In this document: positions 40,096-52,232 of the stretch, one piece after another | Position numbering within the stretch: position 1 is the stretch's first letter | Layout: every line of letters begins with the position of its first letter | Assembly (NCBI GenBank): GCA_025093555.1 | Contig: JAIWNF010000022.1 | Location: forward strand, 620,001-684,000 | Length of the DNA: 64,000 nt | Direction: 5' to 3' | Source: Circinella umbellata | Taxonomy: Eukaryota; Mucoromycota; Mucoromycetes; Mucorales; Lichtheimiaceae | Made by a program: the position numbers and the translations under genes | The notes under the pieces: model-generated | The model's database searches: none | What the model was told of the DNA's origin: nothing | The model's input: the letters and a program-made list of their open reading frames with translations, nothing else

Positions 40096-42572
40096 TTAAG
40101 CTCTACCAGCTTGAATATCACGAGCTTTCTTTTCTGGATCTGAAAGTGCATACCATACAATTGAACCCATACCAATAATAGCAGCAATAATACAAGCAGC
40201 CATAGCACCTTTACCCTTAGAAGTAAAACCATCATAAATAAGTGTAATACCACTTGGTGCACCTTTAAGATCTAATCCTTCTTTACCAGCTCCATTACCA
40301 TTAATAGGAATATTACCAGCTTCACAAATATCATTAAATGCTTGTGGTAAAGTCATTCGTTGTTGTGCAACTTCAGGTGCTTCAATAAATGTTACAGCAA
40401 GACCCGATTCTAAATGCCATTCAATATGACAATGGAAGAACTATAAAAAATTTAAATATTTATAGGATTAATTAAAGTGTTTTCTTTTGATGAATAATAC
40501 GATTTAAGGAATCATGTGTGTGTTTATCTTACCCAAACACCAGGATTATCAGCACGGAATCGAATAATGGTAAAACTTTCTGCAGGAACTTGAACAGTAT
40601 CACGTTGAATTGGATTTTCTAAATACCATTTTTCGACTTTACTTTCATCACCATCATAAACACCTGCACCACGACCCACAATTTGAAACACGTGACCGTG
40701 CAAATGGACTAATTTTATGTACGTATCAAGAATGAATGACATGTTAGTATATAAATATCTTTTTCTCTTTTTTTTTTCTTCTATAAAAAAACTTACAAGG
40801 ATGTGCACCAGCATCAAGATTATTAAGAACAATTTCAACCATTGATAAGTGGTCCAAGATAATAGCTTGAGTTTGAGGACCATAAACTGTTTTTTCATAG
40901 GAAAGATTACCCATACCAAGCATGGTATTGAGTGAAGGAACCAAGGGAGCCAAGTAAGGAAGTTCATTGAACATACCACGATTGATACCATCTGTAGTCA
41001 CTTGAAAGTCAATGGTAAGATTCACTTGTTTATCAGGCTGAACAGCGGCAGCAGGTTCAAGACATTTGAATTCAATATCATCAAATTGAGAATCCATGCC
41101 TTCATCATCAGCTGGAGCAAAGTTATCATGACTTTGATCATAGTATACAGGAGCAGCGAGATCTATAATAATAGTAATATTATATTAGTGAGTGTTATAA
41201 GAAAAAAAAAAGACACTAGAAGACCATAAATTATAAGAAATTGTATACTTACTGTAATCAAGGTCTTCTGGAAGTATATCAAACATATCAGTATCCATAT
41301 CAGCACGGAGATAATAATTCGTATCAGTTGTATTCTTTGCTGTAACCAATACAGAAACACGTTGAGCAGCAGTAAGATAAACACTTTTAACGGTTTGACG
41401 TTGGGTATCAACCTAATGCATAAAATACATTATATTAATATTTTGTTATAAATTGTACGTAATTGAATTAAAGAAAAAGAATTATATATATATATTACTT
41501 ACACCATCAATTTCAATCACATCGAATTCATGACCATCAATACTAACATAAAACATAGAAAAACCAGACATATTGATCAATCGAAGACGATATGTTTTAC
41601 CAGGAACAAAATGAAAGCTTGCATTTGGAGTACGCTTGATTAAACCAGATTGTGGTACTGGTTCAGCACCTGTAGGGTTGTATTGATTTAAAAAGGAATC
41701 AAGAAGATTTGAACTTTGTTCATGATACCAATCTATAATATGTCATATGAAAAATGGGTGTATAATATACATGTGTAAATAATAGGTAGCATATTATAAA
41801 AAAAATAGATATTCTACATTAAAAAACGCAAAGAAAACATTAATGAAATTACCTTCAAGAGGAACGACAATATCTTCATCGTAGGTATAAGCTTCTGGGC
41901 TATTATGTAAAATGAAAGGAGTTCGGAGACCATCCATGTATTGACCCTAAATTAATATATATATGTTAGTTAAATTGTAAGGTTGATTTGTATGCTATCA
42001 TAAAAATAAGATTAGAATGTTGAAAAAAAAGATAAAAATGTACCATGTAATGGGCATGAATCCAGTAAGATCCATGTTGAGTAATATTGAACTCATAAGT
42101 AAAATCATGTCCTGGGGGGATTGGACTATAATATGTATGTTTTATAAGGTTATATTATACTTCAAGGTAAAAACTGTTATTTTCTCTTGTGAATCTTACC
42201 ACTGAGTAACCATTGAAGGACCATCCATCCATGCTGTACCATTTTGGAACATACCATGAGAATGAAGTGCAGTAGGTTCATCTAAACTATTATGTGCATG
42301 AATAATTAAAGTATCATTGACAGTGACATCAACTTGAGGAGGTCTAATATTATTATAATTGAAAAAAAAAAGTTAGATTTTTTAAGAAATTTTTTCACAG
42401 ATGAGTATATATATACTTACGGCCAAGTTCCATTCACACCAATAACACGACGTTCATAAAGACCATCTGGATTTGCAGTAGTATAAGTAATATCCCACCA
42501 ATGTTCAACGATAGCTGCTTTTGCAACAGTTGCAAATACCAAAGGTATCGCAGCAGATAAAAATGATCGCAT
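40096..42572 (-). CDS. fet3: Multicopper ferroxidase of high-affinity iron uptake (Fet3-type)
   Basis: Exons from high to low: 42572-42421, 42343-42200, 42125-42044, 41946-41853, 41732-41503, 41412-41253, 41162-40797, 40708-40533, 40440-40096; 582 residues. Signal peptide (residues 1-19), three cupredoxin domains, then a transmembrane helix ([21 protein letters not shown]) and a short cytosolic tail. All copper ligand motifs are present: HSHG (78-81), HAH (122-124), HPFHLHGH (408-415) and [12 protein letters not shown] (471-482, C472 for type 1 Cu). It oxidises Fe(II) to Fe(III) at the cell surface for the permease. At the position of yeast Fet3 E185 (EWYH) this protein has D158 (DWYH), a conservative change. 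Its divergent partner at 43101 is the iron permease. Confidence 0.93.
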
Positions 42573-42692
42573 TTGTTTAACGATTTGAAAGAAGAAAGAA
42601 AAGGAAAAAAAAAAGCATATCTACGTACCTTTTTTATCTCAGGCGGACAAAGATTGACCCACAATTTTTTTTCCTTAATGGGAAGTTTTTTT

Positions 42693-42701
42693 TTATCAGA
42701 T
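42693..42701 (-). promoter_or_regulatory. Iron-responsive GATA-type site 1
   Basis: TTATCAGAT, the reverse complement of ATCTGATAA. Fep1/SreA/Sfu1-type GATA repressors bind ATC(A/T)GATAA when iron is plentiful (family knowledge). Confidence 0.7.
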
Positions 42702-42746
42702 TTTTTTTTGATCTGCGTTACCCATCAGATGATCCCTTTTTTTTGC

Positions 42747-42755
42747 ATCTGATAA
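42747..42755 (+). promoter_or_regulatory. Iron-responsive GATA-type site 2
   Basis: Exact ATCTGATAA, 46 bp from site 1 and in the opposite orientation. Confidence 0.7.
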
Positions 42756-42919
42756 CGAAAAAGGAGAAATTCGCAAAACTGGGTATATGTGGCACAGTAT
42801 AAAAAAAACCGGAAAGCGCTGTTTCATCCAGATGATCCGGTCAGTTATTAAGAACTTGTCTCTTGAGTAGATAGAGGCGGGTTATTAGATATAACACAAA
42901 AAAAAAAAAAAACTTTTCG

Positions 42920-42928
42920 ATCTGATAA
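42920..42928 (+). promoter_or_regulatory. Iron-responsive GATA-type site 3
   Basis: Exact ATCTGATAA, ~170 bp upstream of the permease ATG. Confidence 0.7.
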
Positions 42929-43100
42929 AGTTAAATTAAGAGGGTTTACCCGCGCACATCTTTTATTAGTATAGGATCTACTGTCATCTTCAGTAAATAA
43001 AATATCTTTTTCTTTTTTTATTATTTTTTATTTTGCTCTTCTCCTTTTTCTTTTCTTTTCTCTTTTCCTGCAAAAAGACCCCCCACCCTTATTTTAAACA

Positions 43101-44413
43101 ATGGGTAATTCTGACTATTTTGATGTACCCATCTTTTTTATTGTCTTTCGTGAGACAACAGAAGCAGCAATTATTGTTTCTGTATTGCTATCCTTTTTAG
43201 CCAAGGTTTTTGATAAATCAACTCCTGTTTACAAAAAGTTGAGAAATCAAATATGGATTGGAAGTTCACTAGGTTTACTTATTTGTCTTTGTATTGGTGC
43301 TGCTTTTATTGCTGTCTGGTATACCGTTTTAAACGATATTTGGGGTAATTCGGAAGATATTTGGGAAGGTGTCTTTTCTTTAATTGCTACACTTATGATT
43401 ACGGCTATGGGTCTTGCTATGCTTAAAACGGAACGTATGCAAGAAAAATGGAAAGTCAAATTAGCTAAAGCTATGGAAGCTGGTGCTGTTACTGGAAAGA
43501 AAGTTACATGGAAAATTCGTTTACAACGTTATTCTTTCTTTTTATTACCTTTTATTACTGTTCTTCGTGAAGGTCTTGAAGCTGTTGTATTTATTGGTGG
43601 TGTATGTTTATTTTATTTTCATTATGAATCAAGTATACACAATACAATACAATATACGTATTTATTTATTCTTCTTTAATATATCAATATCTATATATAG
43701 GTATCCCTTAATGTACAAGCCAAATCAATTCCTATTGCTGCTATCATGGGTTTTCTTTGTGGATGTCTTGTAGGATTCATTATTTATCGTGGTGGTTCCA
43801 TTTTACATTTACGTTGGTTCTTTATTGTATCTACAATGATTTTGTATTTGGTAGCTGCTGGACTTATGTCTAAAGCTGTTGGTTACTTTGAACAATATGC
43901 ATGGAATCAAGTTATCGGTGGTGAAGCTGCAGAAGAAGGTGGTGATGTTATTGCTTACAAGGTGACAACCGCTGTATGGCATGTTTCTTGGGGTGACCCA
44001 GAATTAAATGTTGATAGTAATGGTGGTTGGTAAGTTAATTTTTTCTCTTAGTTATTTTATATGTGTTTAATATTATTGTTTTAATTGATATATGTAATTT
44101 ATATAGGCAAATCTTTAATGCTATTCTCGGTTGGAGCAATACAGCAACCATTGGTACAATCATTAGTTATTGTTTGTATTGGTTACTTGTTGCAGCATGC
44201 TTAGTCTACATGTTCTATAAAGAAAGAAATGCTGCTATTAGTAAAGCTAAACGTGGTGAGCTCAATAATAGTGAAGAAGGTGATATAGCTCTTGAAAATG
44301 CTAAACAATTTATTGATCAAGATGGCCAAATTATTGGCAAGGAAGTTATTGATGAAGAACGTATTGCCATAGTAGAAGGCGAAAAAGTTCGTACCGCTTC
44401 CATCAAAGCTTAG
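43101..44413 (+). CDS. ftr1: High-affinity iron permease (Ftr1-type)
   Basis: Exons 43101-43601, 43701-44029, 44107-44413; 378 residues. A polytopic plasma-membrane protein with about seven helices. It has both iron-binding REXXE motifs: RETTE (residues 17-21, helix 1) and REGLE (156-160, helix 4). The family imports Fe(III) made by the associated multicopper ferroxidase, which is encoded divergently 528 bp away. The acidic loop GGEAAEEGGD may take part in iron hand-over. The cytosolic tail is ~70 residues with several Lys and Glu. In Mucorales this system matters for growth in iron-poor hosts (family knowledge). Start ATG follows a CT-rich leader and gives the expected N-terminus. Confidence 0.97.
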
Positions 44414-46894
44414 ATATTACAACATGTTTTCATTATAAAATGTAATATAAAAATTATTTATTACTTCTTCTTCTTCTTCTACTACTACTCCCCCCTCCCC
44501 TACTCATTTTTTATATAACTTATACTCCACATCTTTTGTTACATATTCTCTTTTATTGCATTACTTTAATAATATTTCATATTGTATTTTACTTTTTATT
44601 TTCTTATTATTATTAATTACTATATATACATATAATATATAATCATCTTTTTTTTTGTTTTATTATTCTTATAGTAATCTTTTAAATGTTATAAATGATT
44701 TAACCTTTGAAGGGGACAATTTCACCTAAAAAGGATAAAAGAACTATCAACGGTAACTTGGTTCCGCGGAGTATATTTTTTATTTTTCTTCTTTTATGGT
44801 CATTTAAAATTATCAGATAAAGAAGATTGATCAAATTCGGAGTATAATAGTTTTTTTTATTGACATTAACATTAACATCCCCATGGTCCACTGAGTTTTG
44901 ACTCTGTTTCTCTTTTATTGTAATACAAGCAAAGAAAACATTATTGCTATTTAGAACGGAGATGTTTAAGGGACTTTACTAGAACAAATTTTGTTTTTAT
45001 ATCTTTGATTCAAAGATAATTTAATGTTACACGATCAAAATGTATAAAAATTTTTTGTTATTATAATAATACGTAAGCTGAATAAATATATTCTTCAAAG
45101 GAAACAATGTGTACAAATAAAAACTGTTTTTTTATCTGAATATGTTTTTTGGGAGCGGGTAAAATGAAATGTGACGATGGTACCAGGGGAAAGGAGGAGA
45201 TGATGATTCGGTAACATTGTGTAATCCTTTTTTTTTCTCATTGGATCAAATATAATAACAAGAGGTGTTATTCTTATTGCGGAGATAGATAACCATGTTA
45301 GTCGTTATGTTTGCATGTTCTTCAAATATCGATGATGTTAGCACGTAGTACACATTCTGGTCAAATGAAATATCGACGGATACTTTCATGAACGTAAAAT
45401 ATTTAACCTTGCATCTTCAATTATAAAATTATTACTATAGAATATTTTAATCTTTTTATGGGGCAAAAAAAGCAATAAAAGGAAATCATTATAGTGCAAT
45501 TATTGTGAGAAGAAAATAGCAATTACAACGTGATTTAAACAACCATTTAGAAGCTCTAGGATGATGATTGTTTGAAGACAAACAAAAGTCTGGCATCAAA
45601 TAAATCGATTCCTCATAATTATTCTAGTATAGTCTGTCTACATATTATCCATCAACATGAATCAGTGCTTATTTGGTGTATAGTAACGAATGAACTGAAC
45701 TTTTTACATTTTCCCCTTTGATCTCTAAACTTTACTACGTATGCTTAATTTTTCCTTTTTTTTTTGGTTCTCGGGAAGAAGGCCGCGCTCATTTGACACA
45801 TCGACGAAAGATGAAACTAACCCAAATAAGTAAGTGTCTTTTGATAACATTTTTTTTTTTAAAAAAAATTACATATAGTAAGAAGGTAAAGACCAACAAA
45901 TTACTTGTAAGTATTATGAAATAAGAGCACTGTTGATCATTTTTTTATCCATCAAACGAAATCGGCAATGTTGTTAGCTTCTTTATCTTGTATGTAATTT
46001 TAAAGATACTATGGCAATAAATTGTTATTGTGAACGGGTATATATTACTTTAAATCAGATATGTGCGCATTGAATAAGCTACAGCAAAAAGATGACAATG
46101 ATAAAAAGAAGGAATGTATGTTCAAAAAATTACTCAGTTTATTTCTTTACGAATACTATTAAAGTATAGTGTCTTCAAAAACTAATGTATAAATATAAGC
46201 ATTTTGATACAGTATTGAAAAAAAAGAAGGATAATAAATTATGATTTGTGTATCTATTGGAACTTTTATGAGAAGACAAATAATATTTTAGGACTTAGTA
46301 TTAAGCATAGTCAGTTATACCAAGTACGTGCGTTGTACATAAAAGAAAAGATCTAATTGCTGAAAGAAAAAGAACACGTATGTCCCTTATTGATGAAGTT
46401 CCATTTATTATGAAAGCTTCGTTCACATAATTTTACTGATGAAGCGCAGTAAATGAAGAACCATCACATTATGTTTCTCATGGATCAGTGAAGAATTGTA
46501 TTAGGTATAATTGATCAAATAATTGATTATTGTTGGTTACGTACGATATTGGGCCTATAAGTAGAGATAAGAAACAGTAAGTATATCGTTTACTGTAAAA
46601 TAGGATATTGCTAAAAAGAGTAATTTTTAGAGTATCATATATTTTTTAATCAGTTATCTCTTGCTTAACTATAAATATAAAAATGTTATTACGTATATAT
46701 ATGTATGTCATATATTACTATACAAAATGAATATTATTAAGTACATATTATAAGTGTTATAGTAGTAAATTATATAAAAAGTAATAGAAAGAGAAGTGAA
46801 AGATAAAAATTTAGTAATAATAAGTAGTAATAAGTAATAAATAAAGATAGCTTGAAAATATTAAGAGCCTTTATAATACTGTTCAGTAATATTG
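44414..46894. other. Gene-free AT-rich region
   Basis: 2.5 kb with pyrimidine patches right after the permease, then AT-rich DNA. Short frames (44700-44891, 45718-45924) have no motifs. Confidence 0.5.
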
Positions 46895-47466
46895 CAGTTG
46901 AACCCCGTTTTTGCACACCTCTCAGCCTAAGTCTTACTATTATTTTTACCATGTTTTCAACCCCACTTTTTGCACACCACCGGTTCTTGCACTACTTTCA
47001 GGCCAAATCCTACCAGTGCAAAAAACGGGGCTCAACTGTAGCTCTCAAATAAACATAGATTTCAATTAGAAAAGAAATATTTTTCTAAATTCTGAGTTCC
47101 ACACGTAGCTTACCTTCTATATTTTTATTGTAAGACCTTATTTTTTAGCCACTAATCATTGTAGAGCTATGCTAATCTGTCCATAGGTAATTTTTTATGC
47201 ATAGCTATTTATGGGTTAAATTACAACTTCTACGTATATATAAACTTAAATGTAGTAGAGTAGAATATAGATTTCTATAATGTTTTCAGCACCTATAGGC
47301 CTGCTAGTACTAATATTTCAACTATGGTTAGATGGGGTTTTGCACAGGTCCTTCTAAAGGTGTGCAAAGTACAAAAAGCAAGGTTTGTGCATTTTTATTA
47401 AGTAAAAACTGGGATTTTCGTCAAGAAGTGTGCAAAAATCGGGGGTGCAAAAACGGGGTTTTACTG
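46895..47466. mobile_element. Palindromic DNA-transposon relic, probably pogo/Tigger-like
   Basis: The left end CAGTTGAACCCCGTTTTTGC (46895) is mirrored by a right end whose reverse complement reads CAGTAAAACCCCGTTTTTGC (ending 47466, followed by TA). A further inverted end, reverse complement CAGTTGAGCCCCGTTTTTTGC, closes at 47038 and is also followed by TA. So a ~144-bp miniature element may abut or sit within a ~572-bp one. Ends beginning CAGT with TA flanks are typical of pogo/Tigger-type Tc1-mariner elements. No transposase frame remains. Confidence 0.7.
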
Positions 47467-48673
47467 TACATCTAACGATTAATAACTGGTTCTGTTGGTC
47501 CTATTGGAACATGCTAAATGATGATATCATAAATAATTTTATTTTTAAATAATTAATACTGGAACATTACTGGTAATGATATATGATTTAAACTGATACA
47601 ATATAATAAATAAAAATAAAAATAAAATACGTAGAAGAGAAAGCAGAAAAAAAAGAAAGGTTATTTTGTATCAAAGAATATTACCACAGAGTTGGTTCTG
47701 GTTGGAAAAATCATTTTTTTTTCACTTTAATATGAAACTATTCGTTCTCATAAAAGTTATTTTATTACGTATCTGATCTCTTGTCGCTCGATGTTTATTT
47801 TCTATCGACACAACGCTATAATGTTAAAATATATAACTAATATACTATCTTCAGTATCTCACTTATCCAGAATATAATATCTCACAAATTGTTTACGTAT
47901 CTGCTTTTTATGCATGTATCAGTAGATAAAAAGTAAAACTCAATGGAATAAGGTTCTATGTACGTATAACCTTAAGTAATATTTTAATAAATTTTGTTAC
48001 TAAGTGACATTATAAAAATATAATTAAAATATTGAAATGTTATTTAATAATAGAAAAAATCTTTAATACATTAGTGGCATACCACTAGGTAAATAATACA
48101 CCGGTGATTTAGAATTTAGGATGACTATTATGTGATATCTTTATAATGTACAGTATTATAAAAATATACTAATAACAATTCAGATACTAAACAATAATAG
48201 ATCACAAAAACGTTGTATATACATATAAGTAGTATTTAATATTTTTATTTGAAGTGTTAAGAAAAGTATCATCTAATACCGGTATTCCTATTTTCCATCA
48301 TATTGTAATGTTACATCTATCCATCAATACAAATTAAGTCTCCAAAAACACCATGACTGACTTTACTGTGGAGTACATATATACTTACGTATCTTCTAGA
48401 TGCAAAGAAAAAAATTGTTATGGAACCCAAAGCAGATTATCATCGCTAGCTAGATAAATACTTCAAGATTGAAAACACGGCATGTGTTACTCGTAAACTA
48501 ACTTTATACATAAAGATACAAAACATATAAAAATAAAATAAAAATCTGAAAGAATATAAAGTATAGTGATAATCAATATATAAACCAAAATTGCGATTTA
48601 TTGGGACGTCCCTAAAATTAAACATGTGTCAAAATAATACTATTATTTCCTTTTTTTTGATAATTACACATAC
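47467..48673. other. Gene-free AT-rich region
   Basis: Only AT-rich, homopolymer-poor sequence. No coding signal, repeat or RNA gene was recognised. Confidence 0.4.
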
Positions 48674-49243
48674 GTGTTCTTTTGTTGCTTAACCTGGATG
48701 TACCAAAAGCTAGGGGTTTGCAAAAATGGTCGAACCTTTCTTGAAATGCATAGAAATTACTATCAGAGTTGCTCTTTGCATTCATTTCATCGATAAATTG
48801 GTATCCAAGATCTAAAAACCACATATACAAACACACATATCAAAATAATGCACCTCCTATTATAAACAGTACTTACCTGTTGCAACGTGACGTAGTTTCC
48901 AATTGTTGCGATATTTTGAAGAACCAAATATGACCAGAGATTCAAGTCCTGTCAAGTCCTTAACAGTTGAGCATTTTTGCGTAGAATATCAATCGTATCT
49001 TCTGCCATCATCTTCTTCTGCTTCTCTGTCATATCACTAACTTTACCAGACATCCCGTTTGCCTTATTGTAGGATATTGTTCGATCTTCCAACGCCTTGT
49101 ATTCATTTTTATCCGCCTTCGCTGCATTATAAGCTCTTCCAACTTCTTTATTAACCCAGGCTGTCTTTTCCTTATCATTTTGTTGAGGTTTTGGTACATC
49201 TGGGTTAATAGCATCGTATTTGGCTTTTCGTTTCAGACATTAG
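48674..49243 (-). pseudogene. Frameshifted fragment of an unrecognised gene
   Basis: On the minus strand a frame reads RKAKYDAINPDVPKPQQ, TAWVNKEVGRAYNAAKADK, MTEKQKKMMAEDTIDILRK, then hits TGA at a one-base deletion within CTGTTAAGGACTTG. The next frame continues sensibly (DLTGLESLVIFGSSKYRNNW...HVATG), then a GTAAGT donor at 48876. A second exon from 48813 resumes in phase (DLGYQFIDEMNAKSN...FDHFCKPLAFGTSRLSNKR). The W..EVGRAYNAA helix pattern is faintly HMG-box-like, but I do not assign it. Splicing is intact and one indel breaks it, so decay is recent, or the indel is a sequencing error. Confidence 0.6.
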
Positions 49244-50516
49244 TACACAAATTATCTGATATTACGAGAATTCTTCATAATTGCTTTGTTTCATCCCTTA
49301 TGGCAGCTTTATGTGCTATTTGGCGATGATTTTCACTTATCACCGAAAGTCTCCCAAAGTCTCCCAAAGTCACCAAAGCCTATGTGATACAACGTGCTCA
49401 TTCAATCCTTAGTGACACTTTACTTCAGGACCAGAAGCCGGACAAGCTTTCCTGTTATCATAGCTGTATTATTCATTCAATAAAACACGTTTTTTATTTA
49501 TTTGTATAAATGATTTCACGACACTAAATTATCATTGGTGACAAAAATGAGATGAGAGTTATAAATGAAGCATTCGGGGAGCTTCTTGATGACGTACGTA
49601 TTATTTTAAATGAAAAAAAAAAATAAACGTATAAAATATATTGAGTAACATTATTTGTAATATAATTGATTTGGACATACAGAAACTATTACGTAGCTGA
49701 AGCCAACAACAAATACAAAAACAAAACATCTACTATCTATTAACCTATCTGGCTAGCTAAGGCTACGTAGCTACCTATTTTTCAACTAGAATGTCATGTT
49801 TTTAATTTCGATTATTAATGTAGCTATGGTGAAAAAAGAATACTCACCTTGGTAGGAGTCAAAGATAGAACCACTAATATAAACAATAAGAAGGTTAGTA
49901 GCTGTATTTTATTACTACAAAATGTCATGGCAAGATCTCCTCAGATTGCTAAGTAGTGATTACTAACAAGAAGTTAAATTCTTGGATTTACGAAGATCAT
50001 TTTTAAGCCTAGAAACATCTTAATAAACGTCGACATAATTTTTTGAAAGCATTTGTTTCTAGTGATCCAAAAAGACCTTATGTATTAGAAAGTATTATAG
50101 AATCTTGAACAAAGACGTACTATATTCCAGCACTCATTATTTATACGTAGCAGCTACTAGTTTGATCAAGGAAAGTTTGGCATGTACATGTCTACGTAAG
50201 ATAAACATAATGAATAAAAATAAATAATTCTGTTCAAAATGTTTTGCGCTAACTTTGCCATTATTGAAAAAAAAAATGTTGATATATTATCAAAACTTAT
50301 TTTTTTAAAAAAGATAAATAAATAGGGGGGAAATACGTTACTTACAAATTGATGTGATAAAAAAAAGACTGAACTCGATATGAGAAATAAAATGATACAT
50401 GGGAGATTAGGGATGAAAATGATGGCAAGGAGATTAAAGGGGAATGAAAAGTTTTTACAAATTAAATAAAAAAAAAAAGAAAACGAATGAACTAAATGGT
50501 ATTCTAATATTGTATT
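49244..50516. other. Gene-free region
   Basis: A small GTCTCCCAAA duplication near 49350 and otherwise AT-rich DNA with scattered TACGTA. It ends at the sugar-transporter stop codon. Confidence 0.4.
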
Positions 50517-52232
50517 TTAGTTCTTTTTGTTGAGAATCTCTTTGACGTTGAGATCATACCAGCCAAGGGAACGACCGATATCTTCAATACTCTTTTGCTT
50601 GGTTTCAGGTACAAAGAATAACATAAATACTGAACTACATGCTGCAATACCAGTAAAGATAAGGAACACATAAGGACCACATGCTGTTTGAAGAGCAGGG
50701 AAAACAAGACCGATAATAAAATTACAGAGCCAGTTGACGAACAATGCAGCTGAAGAAGCAGCACCGACAGCATAAGTAGGGTATACTTCAGCAGTAATCA
50801 AGAAAGGAATGGTGCCAAGGCCAACAGCAAATGAGGAAACAAACAACATGACACAAACAACTTGAAGTGCAGATACCTCGAAACGGAGAGCGATGGTCAT
50901 GATGGCAGCAAATAAGCACATACCGATGGATGAAAACAAAAGTAAGAATTTACGACCCAATCGATCTACAAGTGCCAAACCAATAATGGTAACAACAACA
51001 TTGAGACCAGTGACACCTACAGTAACATAAGGAGCATCACCATCAAACGAAGTGGCGAAAATGTTGGTAGAATAATACATGATGGCATTGATACCATTAA
51101 GCTGAGAGGATGCGTGAACGACACACATTTTGACTGTTAGAGCTGCGAGAACTGGAATACGGATAACTTGGAAGAATGAAAGATTGGAGTCGACTTGACC
51201 ATTTGAAGTAGCTTTTTCGTTGTCATAGTAAACAGAATCTTTATCACCATCAGGAATATGATTCTTGACATCTTCATTACTGCTAGTAGAAGCACCAAGA
51301 ATCATGTCGGAGAATTCTTCTTCGATGTCACCATTACGAAGTCGTAAAAGTTCAGCACGGGCTTCATCGATACGGCCACGAGAGACCAACCATCTTGGTG
51401 AACGAGCACAAAAAGGTAATAAAATCATTTGAGCAACTGCGGGAGCGACAGTAATGACGGTGGCAACACGCCATCCAACAGAAGAACGTAAGCCAAGGCC
51501 AATAGCTTGAATAATAAGGATACCGAATGTCATGAATAATTGGAGGAAGCAACCAAGTGCACCACGGGTAGGTGGCGGAGCAATTTCAGCAATATACATA
51601 CTAATGACCACTGTCTGTTATAATGATAATAACAAAAATTAATCAATTAATATTATTCCATACGTATTTTGCATATGCTATATACTCTACGGCAAAAATA
51701 TTAAACTATTTCTTACCATGAAACCAGAACCTGCACCAACAAAGATTCTGCCAACAGCAAATTGACCGCTTGTTGTAGAGGTAGAAAGCAAAACAGCACC
51801 AATAAAGAACGTAGTGTTCATTAAAAGCATAGAGTCACGGCGGCCGAATCGTTCAGCCAATGGACTTGCAGCCAAAGCACCTAGTAAACCACCTACAGCA
51901 AACATACCTGTTGCAACACCCCTATATAATTATTTACATCATATCGTTGTATTAGTTGAATTGTTCTCATTTTATTTTGATGATTGAAATAATCTTATAA
52001 GTATGGCGATATAAAATACTTACCAAATCCAATCACCCATGGGAATACATTTTGGAATTGAACTGCCTTCAAAGTAAGTAACCTCGCCTTCAGGAACACC
52101 AGGGCAGTTCTTTACATAATCACCAGGAATATTGAGTGAACTAGTATTGATACCGTTACTTAATGCACCAAGACTGGCAATTATAACACAAAATACGACG
52201 AATGGGCGAAGGCCTGCTGTTCTGGAATCCAT
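50517..52232 (-). CDS. MFS sugar (hexose) transporter
   Basis: Exons from high to low: 52232-52024, 51921-51717, 51614-50517; 503 residues, the usual sugar-porter length. Twelve predicted helices. Family signatures: RFGRR after helix 2, VGRIFVGAGSGFM with the following YIAEIAPPPTRGALG, ARSPRWLVSRGR at the start of the central loop, LVDRLGRKFLL in the second half and VPETKQKSIEDI at the end. It probably carries monosaccharides by proton symport across the plasma membrane or vacuole; the substrate cannot be read from the sequence. The central loop has an acidic insert (HIPDGDKDSVYYDNEK). The N-terminal extracellular loop is long, with two Cys (NCPGVPEGE ... PKCIPMGDW). Confidence 0.93.

Larger units (their letters stand above)
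42573..43100. promoter_or_regulatory. Shared divergent promoter of the ferroxidase/permease pair
   Basis: 528 bp between the two divergent ATGs. It contains three exact copies of the nonamer ATCTGATAA plus partial sites (ATCAGATGATC near 42724; CAGATGATCC near 42829). The side next to the permease ends in a long CT-rich tract (43005-43070), probably its core promoter. Confidence 0.8.

Noticed and set aside
49960..50080. Short resemblance to 18S rRNA (AAATTCTTGGATTT, then GAAAGCATTTG)
   Set aside because: Only ~14 bp plus a second short block at the wrong distance, without flanking rRNA similarity. Probably chance.
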